DNA from: Phlegmacium glaucopus
Taxonomy: Eukaryota > Basidiomycota > Agaricomycetes > Agaricales > Cortinariaceae
Reading direction: 5' to 3'
Assembly: GCA_015039465.1 (NCBI GenBank)
Contig: MU130033.1
Coordinates: forward strand, 68,872-132,871
DNA length: 64,000 bases
Shown here one piece after another: positions 40,508 through 50,959 of this stretch. Numbering within the stretch: the first letter of the stretch is position 1; the number at the start of each line of letters is the position of its first letter. A program made the translations under genes and the position numbers. The notes beneath the pieces were generated by a model. That model searched no databases and was not told where the DNA came from. It worked only from the letters and a program-made list of their open reading frames with translations.

Positions 40508-41916
40508 GCGTCGGTGTCTATGTCGGTGGAGTTGGCAATCTGTTCCTGTAAATCCAGGTCGACCAGATTAACAAATAAGGAATCAGGGAGCATCGTGATG
40601 TCTTCATTGTCGTTATCGTCTTTAGGACAGAGATCGGCCCATCGAGATAAAGCGTCAGATTGGATCATCTTGTTCCTGGGTAAATGAATGAGATTGACAT
40701 TGAATTCTGAAAGGAATAGTGACCATCGAGCTTGTCGTCTGTTCAGTTTCTGTGCGGTTCGGTAATAGGTCAGATTTTTGTGGTCAGAGTAAACTGTCGT
40801 CATGTGTTCGGATCCAAGGATATAATGTCTCCAGTCGGTTAGGGCTCGTATGATTGCTAGGAGTTCGCGATCATAGATTTTGTAGTTTCGTTTGGTAGGG
40901 GAAAAGCTTTTTGATAGGAAAGCTACGGGGTGTCGGTCTCCGTTCATGTCTGTCTGTGTAAGGACTGCGCCTGATGCGTATTTCGAAGCATCGGATTCGA
41001 TTTGGAAAGGTCGGGTTGGGTCGGGCATTCGTAAAACCGGTTCTTCAGTAAAGCGTTGTTTCAACATTTTGAAGGTTTCTTGACATTTATCGGTCCATTC
41101 GAAGGGTGTGTCTTTCTTTAAAAGATTGTTGAATGGTTGACATAGGTCAGAGAAGTGTCGGATGAAACGTCGGTAAAAGTTTCCGAATCCTAAAAAGGAT
41201 CGTACTTCTTTAACAGAGGTAGGAGTCGGCCAGTCTCGGATACCCTTGAGTTTGGTTGGGTCCATAGAGATCTTGCCTTCTTCAATGATCATTCCAAGAT
41301 ATTCGACTTTCTTCTTATTGAATTCGCATTTCTTTGGTTTCAAATAGAGATCGTTTTCCCGTAGACGTTGTAAGACCTTTTTTGTAATTTCTCCGAGATC
41401 CTTTTCGTTCTTTGCAAAGATTAGGATATCGTCCATGTAGACAATGATATAGTCGCCTTCGATGAGATCTTCAAAGATAGAGTCCATCATTGCTTGGAAC
41501 GTTGCTGGTGAATTGCACATTCCAAAGAACATTACTGTTGGTTCAAATAATCCTCGATTTGTTTTGAACACAGCTTTCCATTCATCTCCTTTAGCAATCC
41601 AAACATTGTTGTAACCTCTTAGGACATCAAACTTTGTGAAGCAAGTTGCGCCTTTGAGTTTGTCCATGATCTTGGTGATAAGCGGGAGTGGATAAGTGTT
41701 TTTGATTGTGTGATTGTTCAAATATCGATAATCTTGACAGGGTCGAAGTTTTCCGTCTTTCTTGGATACAAAGAAAAAGGGTGAAGCCATCGGGGATTGT
41801 GATTTCCAAATATAGCCGCGGTCGAGGTTTTCTTTAAGGAATTTGTCCAGTTTGATTTGTTCTGCCGGTGTAAGGTTGTACATTTTGAAGGATTTCGGTT
41901 CGAAATCAGGTTTCAT
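40508..41916 (-). CDS. pol: Reverse transcriptase and RNase H part of A1 pol
   Basis: Residues 1-230 are Ty3-type [46 protein letters not shown] and the catalytic [10 protein letters not shown]. Residues 240-420 are the connection and RNase H domain: [56 protein letters not shown] and [12 protein letters not shown]. The last codons before 40508 run into element D. The ATG at 41916 is internal to the family's normal pol; the frame to the protease differs by one base at about 41950. Confidence 0.9.
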
Positions 41917-42692
41917 TTCGATCTTATGATCCCAGGTTCGTGGTTCGGGGAATCTGTCTGCTTTTTCTCATCAAATACATCTAAGTACTCATGATACTCG
42001 GGTGGTACAATTTCTTCGACGGGGATGTCAGGCTTGATGTCATATTTCATAGCCAGATCTTGTGAAGCAGAGGTTTTTGCATTGATCCAATATTTGTTGT
42101 CCATTTTGCCATTGATAAAAGCGACAAGTACTGATATTTCATCATTGTCGGTGGGGTTCTGTGTTCGATTGAGATATTCTTCGATATCATCTTCATCTTC
42201 AACAGTAGTAGGTTTAGAGGGTGTCCTAAAAATCGGTTTCCGTGGTTGTTCTTCTTTCGTTTGTTCGGGTTCGCGCCATGTGAGGATTTCTTTCTTCCAG
42301 TTTATTTCGGGATTGTTTTCTTTGAGCCAGGTTGCTCCAAGAATAATCTTGTGTTTCCCTAATCCAGTGACTAAAAGTTGGTTCATCTTCTTTCGTCCAA
42401 GAACATTGATCTCGAGGTTTATGTAATATTTGATCGTGCCTCGTTTGTTCAGGGTACCGTCGACGTTAAAAACTTTGATGGGAACTTTTAAGGTTTTGAT
42501 CGTAAATTTTTGTGTTCTCACAAAGTTTTGGTCAATGAATTTTCCGTCTGTGCCAGAGTCGATAAAGGCTTGTTCGATGATTTCTGGATCTTCTTGCGTT
42601 TCGCTCGTTATAGAAATAGGTATTTTCATTCGGTGGATATTTAAACGAGGTACTAAGCAATTAGATATGGATAGCGTGGGAGAAACTGACAT
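41913..42692 (-). CDS. pol: Protease part of A1 pol
   Basis: 259 codons containing the aspartic protease active site [12 protein letters not shown] (D-S-G) near residue 43 and the flap/second motif region [20 protein letters not shown]. Ends at YLDVFDEKK, where the reading frame should move by -1 to continue into [10 protein letters not shown] of RT; without a shift it runs to a stop at 41913. On the 5' side the frame continues upstream into the gag stop region (see the finding on the T-run at 42705-42715). Confidence 0.85.
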   Translation of the reverse strand: MSVSPTLSISNCLVPRLNIHRMKIPISITSETQEDPEIIEQAFIDSGTDGKFIDQNFVRTQKFTIKTLKVPIKVFNVDGTLNKRGTIKYYINLEINVLGRKKMNQLLVTGLGKHKIILGATWLKENNPEINWKKEILTWREPEQTKEEQPRKPIFRTPSKPTTVEDEDDIEEYLNRTQNPTDNDEISVLVAFINGKMDNKYWINAKTSASQDLAMKYDIKPDIPVEEIVPPEYHEYLDVFDEKKQTDSPNHEPGIIRSK

Positions 42693-42709
42693 CGATTCAG
42701 TTCTCCGCT

Positions 42710-43717
42710 TTAAAAATCCTCATCTCCTTCTTCGACAATCTCTTCATCATCTTTGATTCCAAGCTGGAGGTTGGCGAGTTTTTCGTGTTTGTCTTTGCTC
42801 AATCCTTTGATTAAGGTGTGGATGTCTTTGACCGTTGGTTTCTTCTGGTTGTTTCTGTTGTTGTTGTTCGAGGATCCTTGATTTTTATTTCCTTGATATC
42901 CTCCTCGTTTCTCTTTGCAGTCTCTAGAGATATGGCCGGGCTTGTCGCACTTGAAACAAAGGCCTTTGCGCATATACTCTCCTCGCTTCTCATAGCTCAT
43001 TGCGTCGACGTCCATAGTGTCAGGGTTGTTTCGTCGGTTTGAGAACCAGTTTCGTCCTTCGTACTTTGGTTTCTCTTCTTTGTAGGTTGGGTCATACGAT
43101 TTCTTATTCGGTTGTTCAGATTGTAGGAGCGCCATTGCGAATCGGTATTGTGAGTCATATTGGATCGCTCTGTTCTTCCAGCCTTTGATGGTCATAGGGA
43201 CGTCAAGGGATAGTAAGATCTTTCGTGTCAGGGATGGGTTTAGGATTTTTTGGAACATCGAGACTAGATGAATGTTGTCTGATGCGGTTGTTTCTTCTAA
43301 TCCGGCCTGTCTCGTTAGAAGGGTGAATTCAGTAATGACTTGTTCTGCCGATTTCTTTCCTTGTCGGAGTAAGGTTAATTGATGGATGGCGTCTTGGGTT
43401 CTGTTTACTTCTTTGAACTGTTCTTCAATTGTTTCATAGAAAGCGGCGAGGGTCGGGAGGACAATGTCTCCTGATGGATTGGTGATACTGTCGATCCAGC
43501 TTTCTTTCCATTGTGCCGCTTCTCCTCCATTCATGAAAGAGAGAATGAATGCTATTTTTGGTCCATCTTCGAAATAGATTTTGTCGTTGACTGTTAAGTA
43601 AATTTTGCATTCTTGTAAGAACGTCTTCACTTTTCGTCGGTCGCCGGTGAAAGGCGTCGGTTTGTTGATGTTCATTTCTCTCGGGCCTTGTTGAGGGGTA
43701 GAGGCTTCTCCGGCCAT
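42710..43717 (-). CDS. gag: Gag of element A1 (335 aa)
   Basis: Residues 20-200 have the retrotransposon gag capsid-like fold signature (KTFLQECKIYLTVND, AAQWKESWID, FKEVNRTQDAIHQLTLLRQG, TEFTLLTRQAGL). At about 252-265 is one CCHC zinc knuckle CFKCDKPGHISRDC. The tail is Gly/Asn-rich, then Lys- and Glu-rich, ending EEGDEDF. ATG at 43717 lies about 370 bases downstream of the predicted transcription start in the 5' LTR. Confidence 0.92.
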   Translation of the reverse strand: MAGEASTPQQGPREMNINKPTPFTGDRRKVKTFLQECKIYLTVNDKIYFEDGPKIAFILSFMNGGEAAQWKESWIDSITNPSGDIVLPTLAAFYETIEEQFKEVNRTQDAIHQLTLLRQGKKSAEQVITEFTLLTRQAGLEETTASDNIHLVSMFQKILNPSLTRKILLSLDVPMTIKGWKNRAIQYDSQYRFAMALLQSEQPNKKSYDPTYKEEKPKYEGRNWFSNRRNNPDTMDVDAMSYEKRGEYMRKGLCFKCDKPGHISRDCKEKRGGYQGNKNQGSSNNNNRNNQKKPTVKDIHTLIKGLSKDKHEKLANLQLGIKDDEEIVEEGDEDF

Positions 43718-43899
43718 TGATAGTTTGTTCGGTTTTGGTTTGTTGTTGTGGAAGTAAGAAGTCTTTGCTCTATCTTCTTATACTGGATCAAGTATTTAAC
43801 TTTTCACAGTATTCGTTCGGTTCGGTTTGTCGGTGTTTCGGTTTCGGTTTCGGCTAGATATAACCAACGCTTCTAAGAAGAAAGCGTGTAGGAATACAA

Positions 43900-43912
43900 T
43901 AGCTAATTCTTT
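43900..43912 (-). other. Primer-binding site of A1, complementary to its own LTR
   Basis: Directly after the 5' LTR the sense strand reads AAAGAATTAGCTATTG. Twelve bases of it are complementary to TAGCTAATTCTT inside the LTR (44075-44086), about 33 bases downstream of a TATA box (44112-44119), where the transcript should start. This is the arrangement of the self-priming Tf1-type Ty3 elements. No tRNA match was needed. Confidence 0.65.
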
Positions 43913-44310
43913 TGTTACAACTTCGAACGGCTCAGAAGCTTCTGGCCGTAAACAGTCGTATGAGAGATCGTTCGTTCGTTCAATGAGCTCAAAAGAATAC
44001 CAAGAGATGAGTCTCGAGGCAGCGTCTTAAGAGTTTGAGAATGTCAAGAGCAAGGTAACCAAGGTTAGAGTCTCAAGAATTAGCTAAAGAGATACAGTAG
44101 TGTAAATACGGTATTTATAGTAAATAGGAGAGAGTCGTGCATAAGTGAAATGTCCGCATGTAAAAGGTGTGCATATGTAAAGATAGGTGAAACATATGAA
44201 AAGGGAAAGGAAAGCATGTGGGACGGAGATGAAGAGAGAGCATAGGGCATGCGTAAGTGAAATGGGCATGTGTTCGGTGGAGATAAGAAAAGAAAAAGAA
44301 GTTCGTAACA
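43913..44310 (-). repeat. 5' LTR of element A1
   Basis: 398 bp with promoter: sense-strand ACTATAAATACCG at 44110-44122 and predicted start near 44086. TGTTAC/GTAACA terminal inversions. Confidence 0.92.
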
Positions 44311-44315
44311 GGTTA

Positions 44316-44480
44316 CATGAGTTGTAAATATGGTATTTATAATAAAATAGGGAGGTTATGCATAAGGTGAGGTGTCCACATGTAAGAAGGTATGCATAGG
44401 TAAAAATAGGTGAAATGATGAAAGAGAAGTGGTAAACATGTGTGTGAATGGAAATAAAAGAAGGAGTGTAGTGCATGTGT
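44316..44480 (-). repeat. Second half of the diverged family A LTR split by A1
   Basis: CATGAGTTGTAAATATGG through GGTGAAATGATGAAAGAG follows the family A LTR from the insertion point on. Interrupted again at 44481 by element E; a last piece, GAAACAGACATGCGTTC, is at 45331-45347. Confidence 0.7.
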
Positions 44481-45316
44481 AGTCTGCGCTTAGTCGCGCC
44501 CCTCAAACCGTAGTAAAAAATTGATGCCCTTTATTCCCACGTTTAAGTCATGTGAGAGTGAGAAACACATTAATCAACGAGACGCGACGCGTCGGTTTTG
44601 AATATTAAAAGGGCATCCCCAGCGATGTCCCATGATGAACACCCTCAGTATACACTCAACATAGCTCTAATGTCATTTTGGACACCCTCTTGCTCTTTTC
44701 AGCCTCTGTGGACTCTGAATGCAAATCCTACTAGTAGCCTACCCAGTCTATCTTGTTACCCCCAGTCCACAGAACCTCTAAATAGTAAACACCAACTAAG
44801 CACAGTCATACTGTCATAAACGAAAAAGTGGTGCAAACTTGGGCCAGAGTGTACCAAAGAACTTAATAAAAACAAGCCCAGTGTCCCTTGAAAACATTCT
44901 CTTTGATGGAACCAAGGAGGGATATTCTCCCAGAGCAACCAGAACCATTGCGAGCATATAAATATATAGGCTACTTTCTCATTGACATCACAATTACGTC
45001 TTGCGTTTGTGATTCCATCGAGTTGATAGTCATGAGGTCTGAAAGGGTGTCTTTCTGATAATTTTTCGGCATATCCTCCATCCTGAGGGACTTCTGTACT
45101 TGAAGGGCTCCTCTTGGGAGTTTTGAGACATCCAATGTGTCTGATCTTCCCGATAACGCGTTAGCGGCAACACTAATTAGTGAAAATGACGCGACCGTGG
45201 GAACAACACGTGATCGTTTTTTTTTACTACGGTTTGGGGTGCGCGACTAAAAGCAGACTCCATATGATGGAGATCGACTGTCATCACCATCATCATCGGA
45301 GTTGCCTACGGGAGAC
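44481..45316. mobile_element. Element E, DNA-transposon-like, 836 bp (12-bp flanking repeat)
   Basis: Flanked by TAGTGCATGTGT on both sides (44469-44480, 45317-45328). About 45-bp inverted repeats: left AGTCTGCGCTTAGTCGCGCC..AACCGTAGTAAAAA, right (inverted) AGTCTGCTTTTAGTCGCGCA..AACCGTAGTAAAAA. The right repeat is followed by 60 extra bases before the flank. No transposase frame. The long duplication hints at Mutator-like transposition (9-11 bp typical), not proven. Confidence 0.65.
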
Positions 45317-45351
45317 TAGTGCATGTGTGTGAAACAGACATGCGTTCAGAG

Positions 45352-45910
45352 TGTTACATTCCGTTATACGTTACTCCGTTCCGGCTCTGTCGGAGCTGTT
45401 TCTGGTAGTCCGTACTCCGTACAGTGCCTTCCCTTATATCCCGAACTACTCTTCTTATGTTCAACTCCGAGACTTCTCCGTGTCATTCCGGTTCCTCCGT
45501 CTATACTCCAAACCCGTTATCACTTCTTCGCCACTACCACTATTCTTTGTCATCATCTTTCCCATCATCAGTCAGCATACCCGCCATGGATTATTCACCC
45601 AAGAATGCAGAACCTATCCGGGAGCAGAACGCAGCACTTATATTTATCTCTTATATTTCGGTTGCTGTTCCTTTATTTATTTAAGTACTCGAAACTTGTA
45701 TGTTTTCCCTCAGTTCAAATATCAACTTTGTTTCCTCCTCTTGTTCGTCCTCTAAGTCACTGAGGTCTTCCGTCTTATTACTTCTTCTTCCATTCCAAAA
45801 TCAGGACACCTTAGGAGCTGGGCGGCACAGCACACACGCTGAGGCCAACGTCCTTTCCGCTTACTGTTCCGGAGTAACTCTGACGTGACTTCCTTGTTTT
45901 AAACTTAACA
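45352..45910 (+). mobile_element. Solo LTR, family C (TSD CAGAG)
   Basis: 559 bp, TGTTACATTCCGTTATACG to TTTTAAACTTAACA, perfect CAGAG on both sides (45347-45351, 45911-45915). Same family as 4426-4993 in inverse orientation. The apparent ORFs are LTR shadows. Confidence 0.9.
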
Positions 45911-46339
45911 CAGAGGAGTTAATATGTTACAACTTCAAACGGTTCAGAGAGTTCTGACTGTAGACAGTCGTATAAAGATCGTTCGTTCGTTCAGTGAGCT
46001 CAAAAAAATGCTAAGAGAATAGTCTTGAAGCAGAGTCTTAGGAGTTTGAGAGAGTTTGAGAGTTTAAGCAACCAGAGGTAGATTCTCAAGAATTAGCTAA
46101 GGTTACATTGAGTAGTAAATACTGTATTTATAGTAAATAGAGAGAGTCGTGCAAAAGGTGAAACAAGTGCATGTAAGTGAGTATGCATATGTATAAATAG
46201 ATGAAATGATGAAAAGAGGAAGGTAAGCATGTGGGAGTGGAGATGAAAGGAAGACATAGAATGCATGTAAGTGAAACGGGCATGTGTTCGGTGGAGATAA
46301 AGAAAAAGAAAAGAAAGTTCGTAACATTACCCCCATTTT

Positions 46340-46970
46340 ACATCAAAGACTCCGAATTCAACTCTGATTCTAAGAATAACCCTTCTCGCTGTTCGAGTGT
46401 GCATTGTTGCCAGCCATGACCTTCTTCGTGGCAGTTGTTGCATTGTTGATATCCATCGGGTGGTGATAAGTCGCGCGATAAAATGATTTGTGTTCCATCA
46501 CCCAAAGTATAACATCGTCGAGATGTATGACCGTCAGTGTCGCAGAGAGAACAGTGGCATTGTACAAGAACTTCATCGTTGTTGTCGATGACAATGGGGT
46601 TGAGTCGAGTTCCAGAAATGGTTGAGTCGGGAAGAGGGAGGGGGGAAAATGTTTGTCATAGAGGATAAGGAGAGTGTCGGCGAGAGCCAATAGGGTTGCG
46701 TCGTTTGAGTCTGATGAACGGTTCAATTTGTTGAACTAAGCTGCAACCGGCCATGTTGTTGTAAAGTGTGTCTGCTTGTGTTTGTAAATATTCGAGTTCT
46801 CGTCTGCCTCGTATGAGGGCTTGGTCGACGTGGTGGAAATAAAGAAACTTGGTGTAAAGGACAGTGTTCGGTTGAAGGAAAGGCACAAGATTGTTGATGT
46901 TGTGTCGGGTTTGTACATAAGAGGAAAATTCCTCATGGTTGAAGTCAAAAATTGGGGATCAGGGATGAGT
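46340..46970 (-). pseudogene. Extra zinc-knuckle ORF of A2, frameshifted
   Basis: Matches the A1 ORF at 36794-37564: MPFLQPNTVLYTKFLYFHHV..RELEYLQTQADTLYNNMAGC in one frame and LYNATVLSATLTVIHLDDVI-type antisense-looking segments in another. Frame changes and a stop break it. The CCHC region (GGCAGTTGTTGCATTGTTG) is still visible. Confidence 0.65.
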
Positions 46971-47219
46971 GGAACAAGATGAAGAGGATGAGGATGGGGT
47001 TCGAGGCATAGTTTCAGAGGGAAAAGTTATAGTTGATTCGAGAATATGCGATTTCGAAGTCAAACTCAGGGAGTGTGAAGTTGTTGTCCCTTTGTTTCTC
47101 GAGGGCTAGTTTTATATCTTCGAACTCGTCAGCGATTTTGGCGATGACGTCAATGAGCTTTAAGAAGTCTTCATTGACACACTCGTGTCAGTAAGAAGTA
47201 TAGCGCATGTTTTTCGAAG

Positions 47220-47355
47220 CTGTCTTAGTTGAGGTGATGGGCTTGTTTATAAAGCATCAATGTGTCGTCAGCATTTTTGATGTGTGTTTTGGGTTCCCAC
47301 ATTGTTTTGGAGATTGGATAATCTTTCCATCGGATCTTGAATTGATATCCGTGTT
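47220..47355 (-). pseudogene. A2 chromodomain fragment left of element D copy 2
   Basis: The last codons of the A2 chromodomain (sequence parallel to 37680-37790 of A1), with several substitutions and a stop; cut at 47355 by element D. Confidence 0.6.
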
Positions 47356-48766
47356 ATCGCGCACCAATACTGATTTGTAGCATGAGAACAAAGCTTAAAA
47401 GTTGCCATCATGAAAATAAGTGGACTTTGAATTCACTTACCTATTTTGGAAGCAGCCCTGAATCGCGTTCCTGGTCAACAAAATCATTCGTTCAACGATA
47501 ACATCCTCATCGCTCATCATATCCTCAATGTCTTCCACTATGTTGTCTATCATTTACACTATCGACATGCTCCTTAACATCTACCATCTGTTTGTCCCTT
47601 GGCTAGTGATACAACAAAGCAATCAATCTACTATTCACATCGGTCATCGGCTTGCGTTTGATTGTATCTTTGGTCCATCATTTCAAGAACGGCCCCTTTA
47701 TGGACGCATCAACTACATCTCCCATTATGTACAAGGCTTTGTCATCGTTGTTGTGGCTATGGACCCACAAGTCTTCCCCTCAGTCATCTATCTTGCCATC
47801 CCTCGCTCTTGGATCTCACTCAGTCCCCTATCCTCACTCATCTACCTCTTATCTTATCATTCACTGCCAAAACCATCATTCACGCGGTACCTGAAGCCTT
47901 CCCACCCTCTTTATGACAATTTAGGAAGTCCAGGAGGATCACGACTAAGCAGGAATTGCAGATGAATCAGCAGCAGAGGATTATTCTCGCAGAGTGTCAA
48001 GTGTTATCAAGGCTGCGCGACATGGGACCATGGGCAAGTAGTGTTTTTCTCGGGAACAAGGCTGCGCCTTTCAAGTGTTGACTCAGGACCTTTCATATTT
48101 TGACATGACCACACACCTATGGAGTCAATATATTTTTGCTATTGGACTATGTACACTGCCTTCCCTTCTTTTCTCTCGCACTTTGACACTTTACAGATTA
48201 TTTTACTGTTCCCTTTCTTTTCCATTGTTCTTTTCTTCTCGCAGCTGTCCTCTCTTTATCTTTCTTCCTTTGACAGCGCGTACTTTGTTTCTTTTTATTG
48301 TTTTACATAGCCTCATCCTTAGGGTATAAATACTGCTCTTTTGTACCAGGATAGGTAGTTCAGTTCAATTCATTCTTACCCCCCAACAATCATCCTCTCA
48401 GTGGAATTCCAGTGAATTCCTCCCTCAAGTTCGCTTTTTCAGTCCTTTAACTGTCAATCTATCCCCACTGTCAATTACTATAGTCTTGCTGAAGACTCCC
48501 TCTTATTCTTCCTCATCCTCTTCCTTAACCCCTCTAAGTTCGCTTTTTCAGTCCCTTACTGTCAATCCACTGTCAACTGCTATAGTCTTACTGAAGACTC
48601 TTTCTCATTCATCCTCATCCTCCTCACCTCTACTCTTGCTCCCTACCTCTGTGATACAAGTCAAGGTTACACCTTCCCTAAACGAACAACAGGGAAGCTT
48701 TTGACTTAAAGACTAGTCCATTGCTTTCTGGTTGGTGTTTTATAACAACACAAACAACAATTTATA
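47356..48766. mobile_element. Element D, copy 2 (1411 bp)
   Basis: Starts TATCGCGCACCAATACTG and ends AACAACAATTTATA. Flanks GTGT (47352-47355) and GCAT (48767-48770) differ by two transitions, consistent with a decayed 4-bp duplication; the host reads CCGTG/TCCTCG without it. Same orientation as copy 1 and highly similar through its length, including the 145-codon frame (47528-47965) and the TATA region near 48324-48334. Confidence 0.8.
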
Positions 48767-49684
48767 GCATCCTCATTTTCTATGTCCAATGATGGCTTCA
48801 ACTTTGTATTCTTCTTCTCTGTCGATGATTTCGGCAGGTGGTTTCAAAAAGTTTGGTCCGTGTACTTCGTTTTTGATGTATGGCATGAGGAGGTATGCGT
48901 GAAAGACGTTATGAATCTTCCATGTTTCAGGGAGTTTCAGTTGGTATGTGAGGGGTCCAAGGACTTTTTCGATAGGAAATGGTCCTTCTCGTCTCGGTGC
49001 GATCTTTTTGTTGTAGTTTGTCTTTAAGTTTCTGGAGTCTAACCAGACTAGTTGTCCTTCTCAAAATGGTTTGAAGTTTGATTTGATCCTGTTTTCCATT
49101 CGGTGTCTTGCTAGTTTGTGTGCTGCCAGGGCTTCTTCTCAGTCTTTGAGTAATTTCCGTGTTTGTTCTTCTACGGCAGGAAATTGCGTGTTTTCAAATG
49201 AGAGGGGAATGGAGATAAGAGATGATCCCATGATCAACTCGAAAGGAGTTCGTGTTCTTCCAGAGTGTCTTCAATTATTATGGGTAAATTTGAGTGTAGG
49301 CAAGGCGGATAACCAGTTCGTTGGGTTGTCAAAGCAGTAAATGGAGAGGTATGCTTCAATTTCTTGATTGAAATGTTCAGTTGTTCCATCAGATTGAGGG
49401 TGAAAGGCTGTTGTTTTTGCATGTTCGATTCCAAGTAGTTTGAAAAGACTTTTGAAAGCTTGGCGGTGAATTGAGGGTCTCTGTCGGAGATCACCTTGTC
49501 AGGGAGTCCAAATCTTTTGTAGAGGTTATTGAGCAAAAATTGAGCGATGTCTTCTTCGGAGGTGCAAGTTTTTGCACAAGGGATAAGAATCACCCCCTTT
49601 GTAAGTCTGTGGTCGACCACGACCAGTACAGCGTCTTTGCCGTCGATGGGTGGTAAATCAGTGATCAGGTCCATTGAGCAGTTC
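48767..49684 (-). pseudogene. A2 integrase fragment, broken
   Basis: Parallel to 37800-38720 of A1. DLITDLPPIDGKDAVLVVVD, KRFGLPDKVISDRDPQFTAK are readable at 49674-49440, then the frame shifts (one base missing near 49460) and further stops follow toward the chromodomain. Truncated by element B at 49684. Confidence 0.8.
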
Positions 49685-50097
49685 TGTTAGGGCAACTGCG
49701 ACGCTGACTTAGTCAAGCTAGCAGGGGATCCAAAGTTAATAATATTTCAGAAAAGATATCTACAAGTGACTTACCTAGCAGGGGATCCAAAGAGGAAAGG
49801 ATGGGGATCCCTGCTAGGCTGGGGGTGTTTAAGTACTAATATGGACATAACGGAGATATAAAATAAATAAAGGAATGATACAATAATAATTAATTAATTA
49901 AATAAGAAGTGGTGCGATATGAAAAATAGAAATAAAAGACAGGGTGAATCGGAGGATCGGAGTCGGAGCGGAACTACGGGGTTCCGGAGTCAACCAGTGA
50001 CGGAAGCGGAGTTGGACGGAAGGTCGGAGGTCGTTGGAAAGGCGGGGTGTATGATTCTAAAGTTGAGGTTTGGGTTCAAGTCGGGTGTCCCCTAACA
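49685..50097 (-). repeat. 3' LTR of element B
   Basis: 413 bp between TGTTAGGGCAACTGCGACGC and GTGTCCCCTAACA with two CTAGCAGGGGATCC motifs. Left neighbour is A2 integrase, right neighbour the B purine tract. Confidence 0.85.
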
Positions 50098-50959
50098 TCC
50101 ATCCCACCCTTCGGTAGGTGATGTCCCGGCATGAAAGGAAACTGTTCGAATTTGGCCATCCTGATGTGCTTAGGAGCTCCGGGGTACTTCTTGTGGAACT
50201 CCACGACTAATTTGGGGGCATGTATGTTTTCCCGAGGCTCCCAGGTGTTATGTTCAATTCCAAAGTCTTGCCACTTCACGAGGTATTGGAATCTCCTGTT
50301 TATAACTCTGCTGTCAAGGATTTCCTCGACGACCCATTCCTCTTCTCCATCAATGATTTCCGGAAGTGGGGGAGTCGGAATGCGTCTTCCAGGGATTGGG
50401 TCTATCAGGGCTGGAGTTAGTTTGACTATGTTGAAGACCGGATGGAGTCATTTCATGGACAAGGGAAGTTGGAGTTGGTAAGCGTTGTTGCCAACTCGTT
50501 CTTCGATCGGAAAGGGGCCTAGGTGCCGATGGGACAATTTCCTGGATGGTCTTGTTGTTTGTATGTCGCTGGCATCCAGGTATACTTTGTCTCCCAGTTT
50601 GTATTCCGGTGCTGAAGTTCTTTTCTGATTATAATACCTTGCCATGTCGTCTTTAGACTTGACCAGTGCTGCTTTTGCTTCATCTAGGGTGTTCCGCATC
50701 TGTTCCGTGAATTCATTAACGGACTCCATTCGGGATTCCGGTTGGTTTGGTTCAAAACCCATTTGGGGGATTTGTCCGGAGTCTAGGAGGAAAGGTGGGT
50801 GCTGTGTGGCAGAGTGGACATGATTATTGTACTGGAATTCTGCAAGGGGAAGGAGTTCGGCCCAATTGGTTTGTCGCTGGTTTGTAAAGAGTCAGAGATA
50901 CTGTTCCAGTTCCTGATTTACTCGTTCTGTCTGGCCGTCTCCTTGCGGATGATAGGCGG
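50098..50959 (-). pseudogene. Element B integrase C-terminus and chromodomain, frameshifted
   Basis: 50762-50448 reads MRNTLDEAKAALVKSKDDMA, KRTSAPEYKLGDKVYLDASD and HRHLGPFPIEERVGNNAYQL; a frame change near 50450 leads into HPVFNIVKL-type sequence, then the chromodomain with VKWQDFGIEHNTWEPRENIH and EFHKKYPGAPKHIRM. GC content and motif order are typical of chromovirus pol tails. At least two frame changes make it non-functional. Confidence 0.8.

Larger units (their letters stand above)
36385..44310 (-). mobile_element. Full-length Ty3/gypsy chromovirus 'A1' (7.9 kb, TSD GGTTA)
   Basis: Two 398-bp LTRs (36385-36782, 43913-44310) beginning TGTTACAACTTCGAACGG and ending AAGTTCGTAACA, with five differences between them, and perfect GGTTA duplications outside (36380-36384, 44311-44315). 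Minus-strand order: 5' LTR, gag,  protease, reverse transcriptase/RNase H, element D insertion, integrase with chromodomain, extra zinc-knuckle ORF, purine tract AAGATGGGGGTAA, 3' LTR. The order RT before integrase and the chromodomain define a Ty3 chromovirus. Element D splits pol, so this copy is dead now although otherwise young. Confidence 0.93.
45925..49684 (-). mobile_element. Truncated Ty3 element 'A2' (3' part only)
   Basis: 3' LTR 45925-46326 (402 bp), degraded extra ORF, then chromodomain/integrase interrupted by element D copy 2, ending abruptly at 49684 where element B begins (..ATTGAGCAGTTC then TGTTAGGG). The uninterrupted A1 sequence continues there with GCAAAAGGCC, so B integrated into A2 integrase. 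The 5' part of A2 should lie beyond B but is not seen in the window. Confidence 0.85.
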
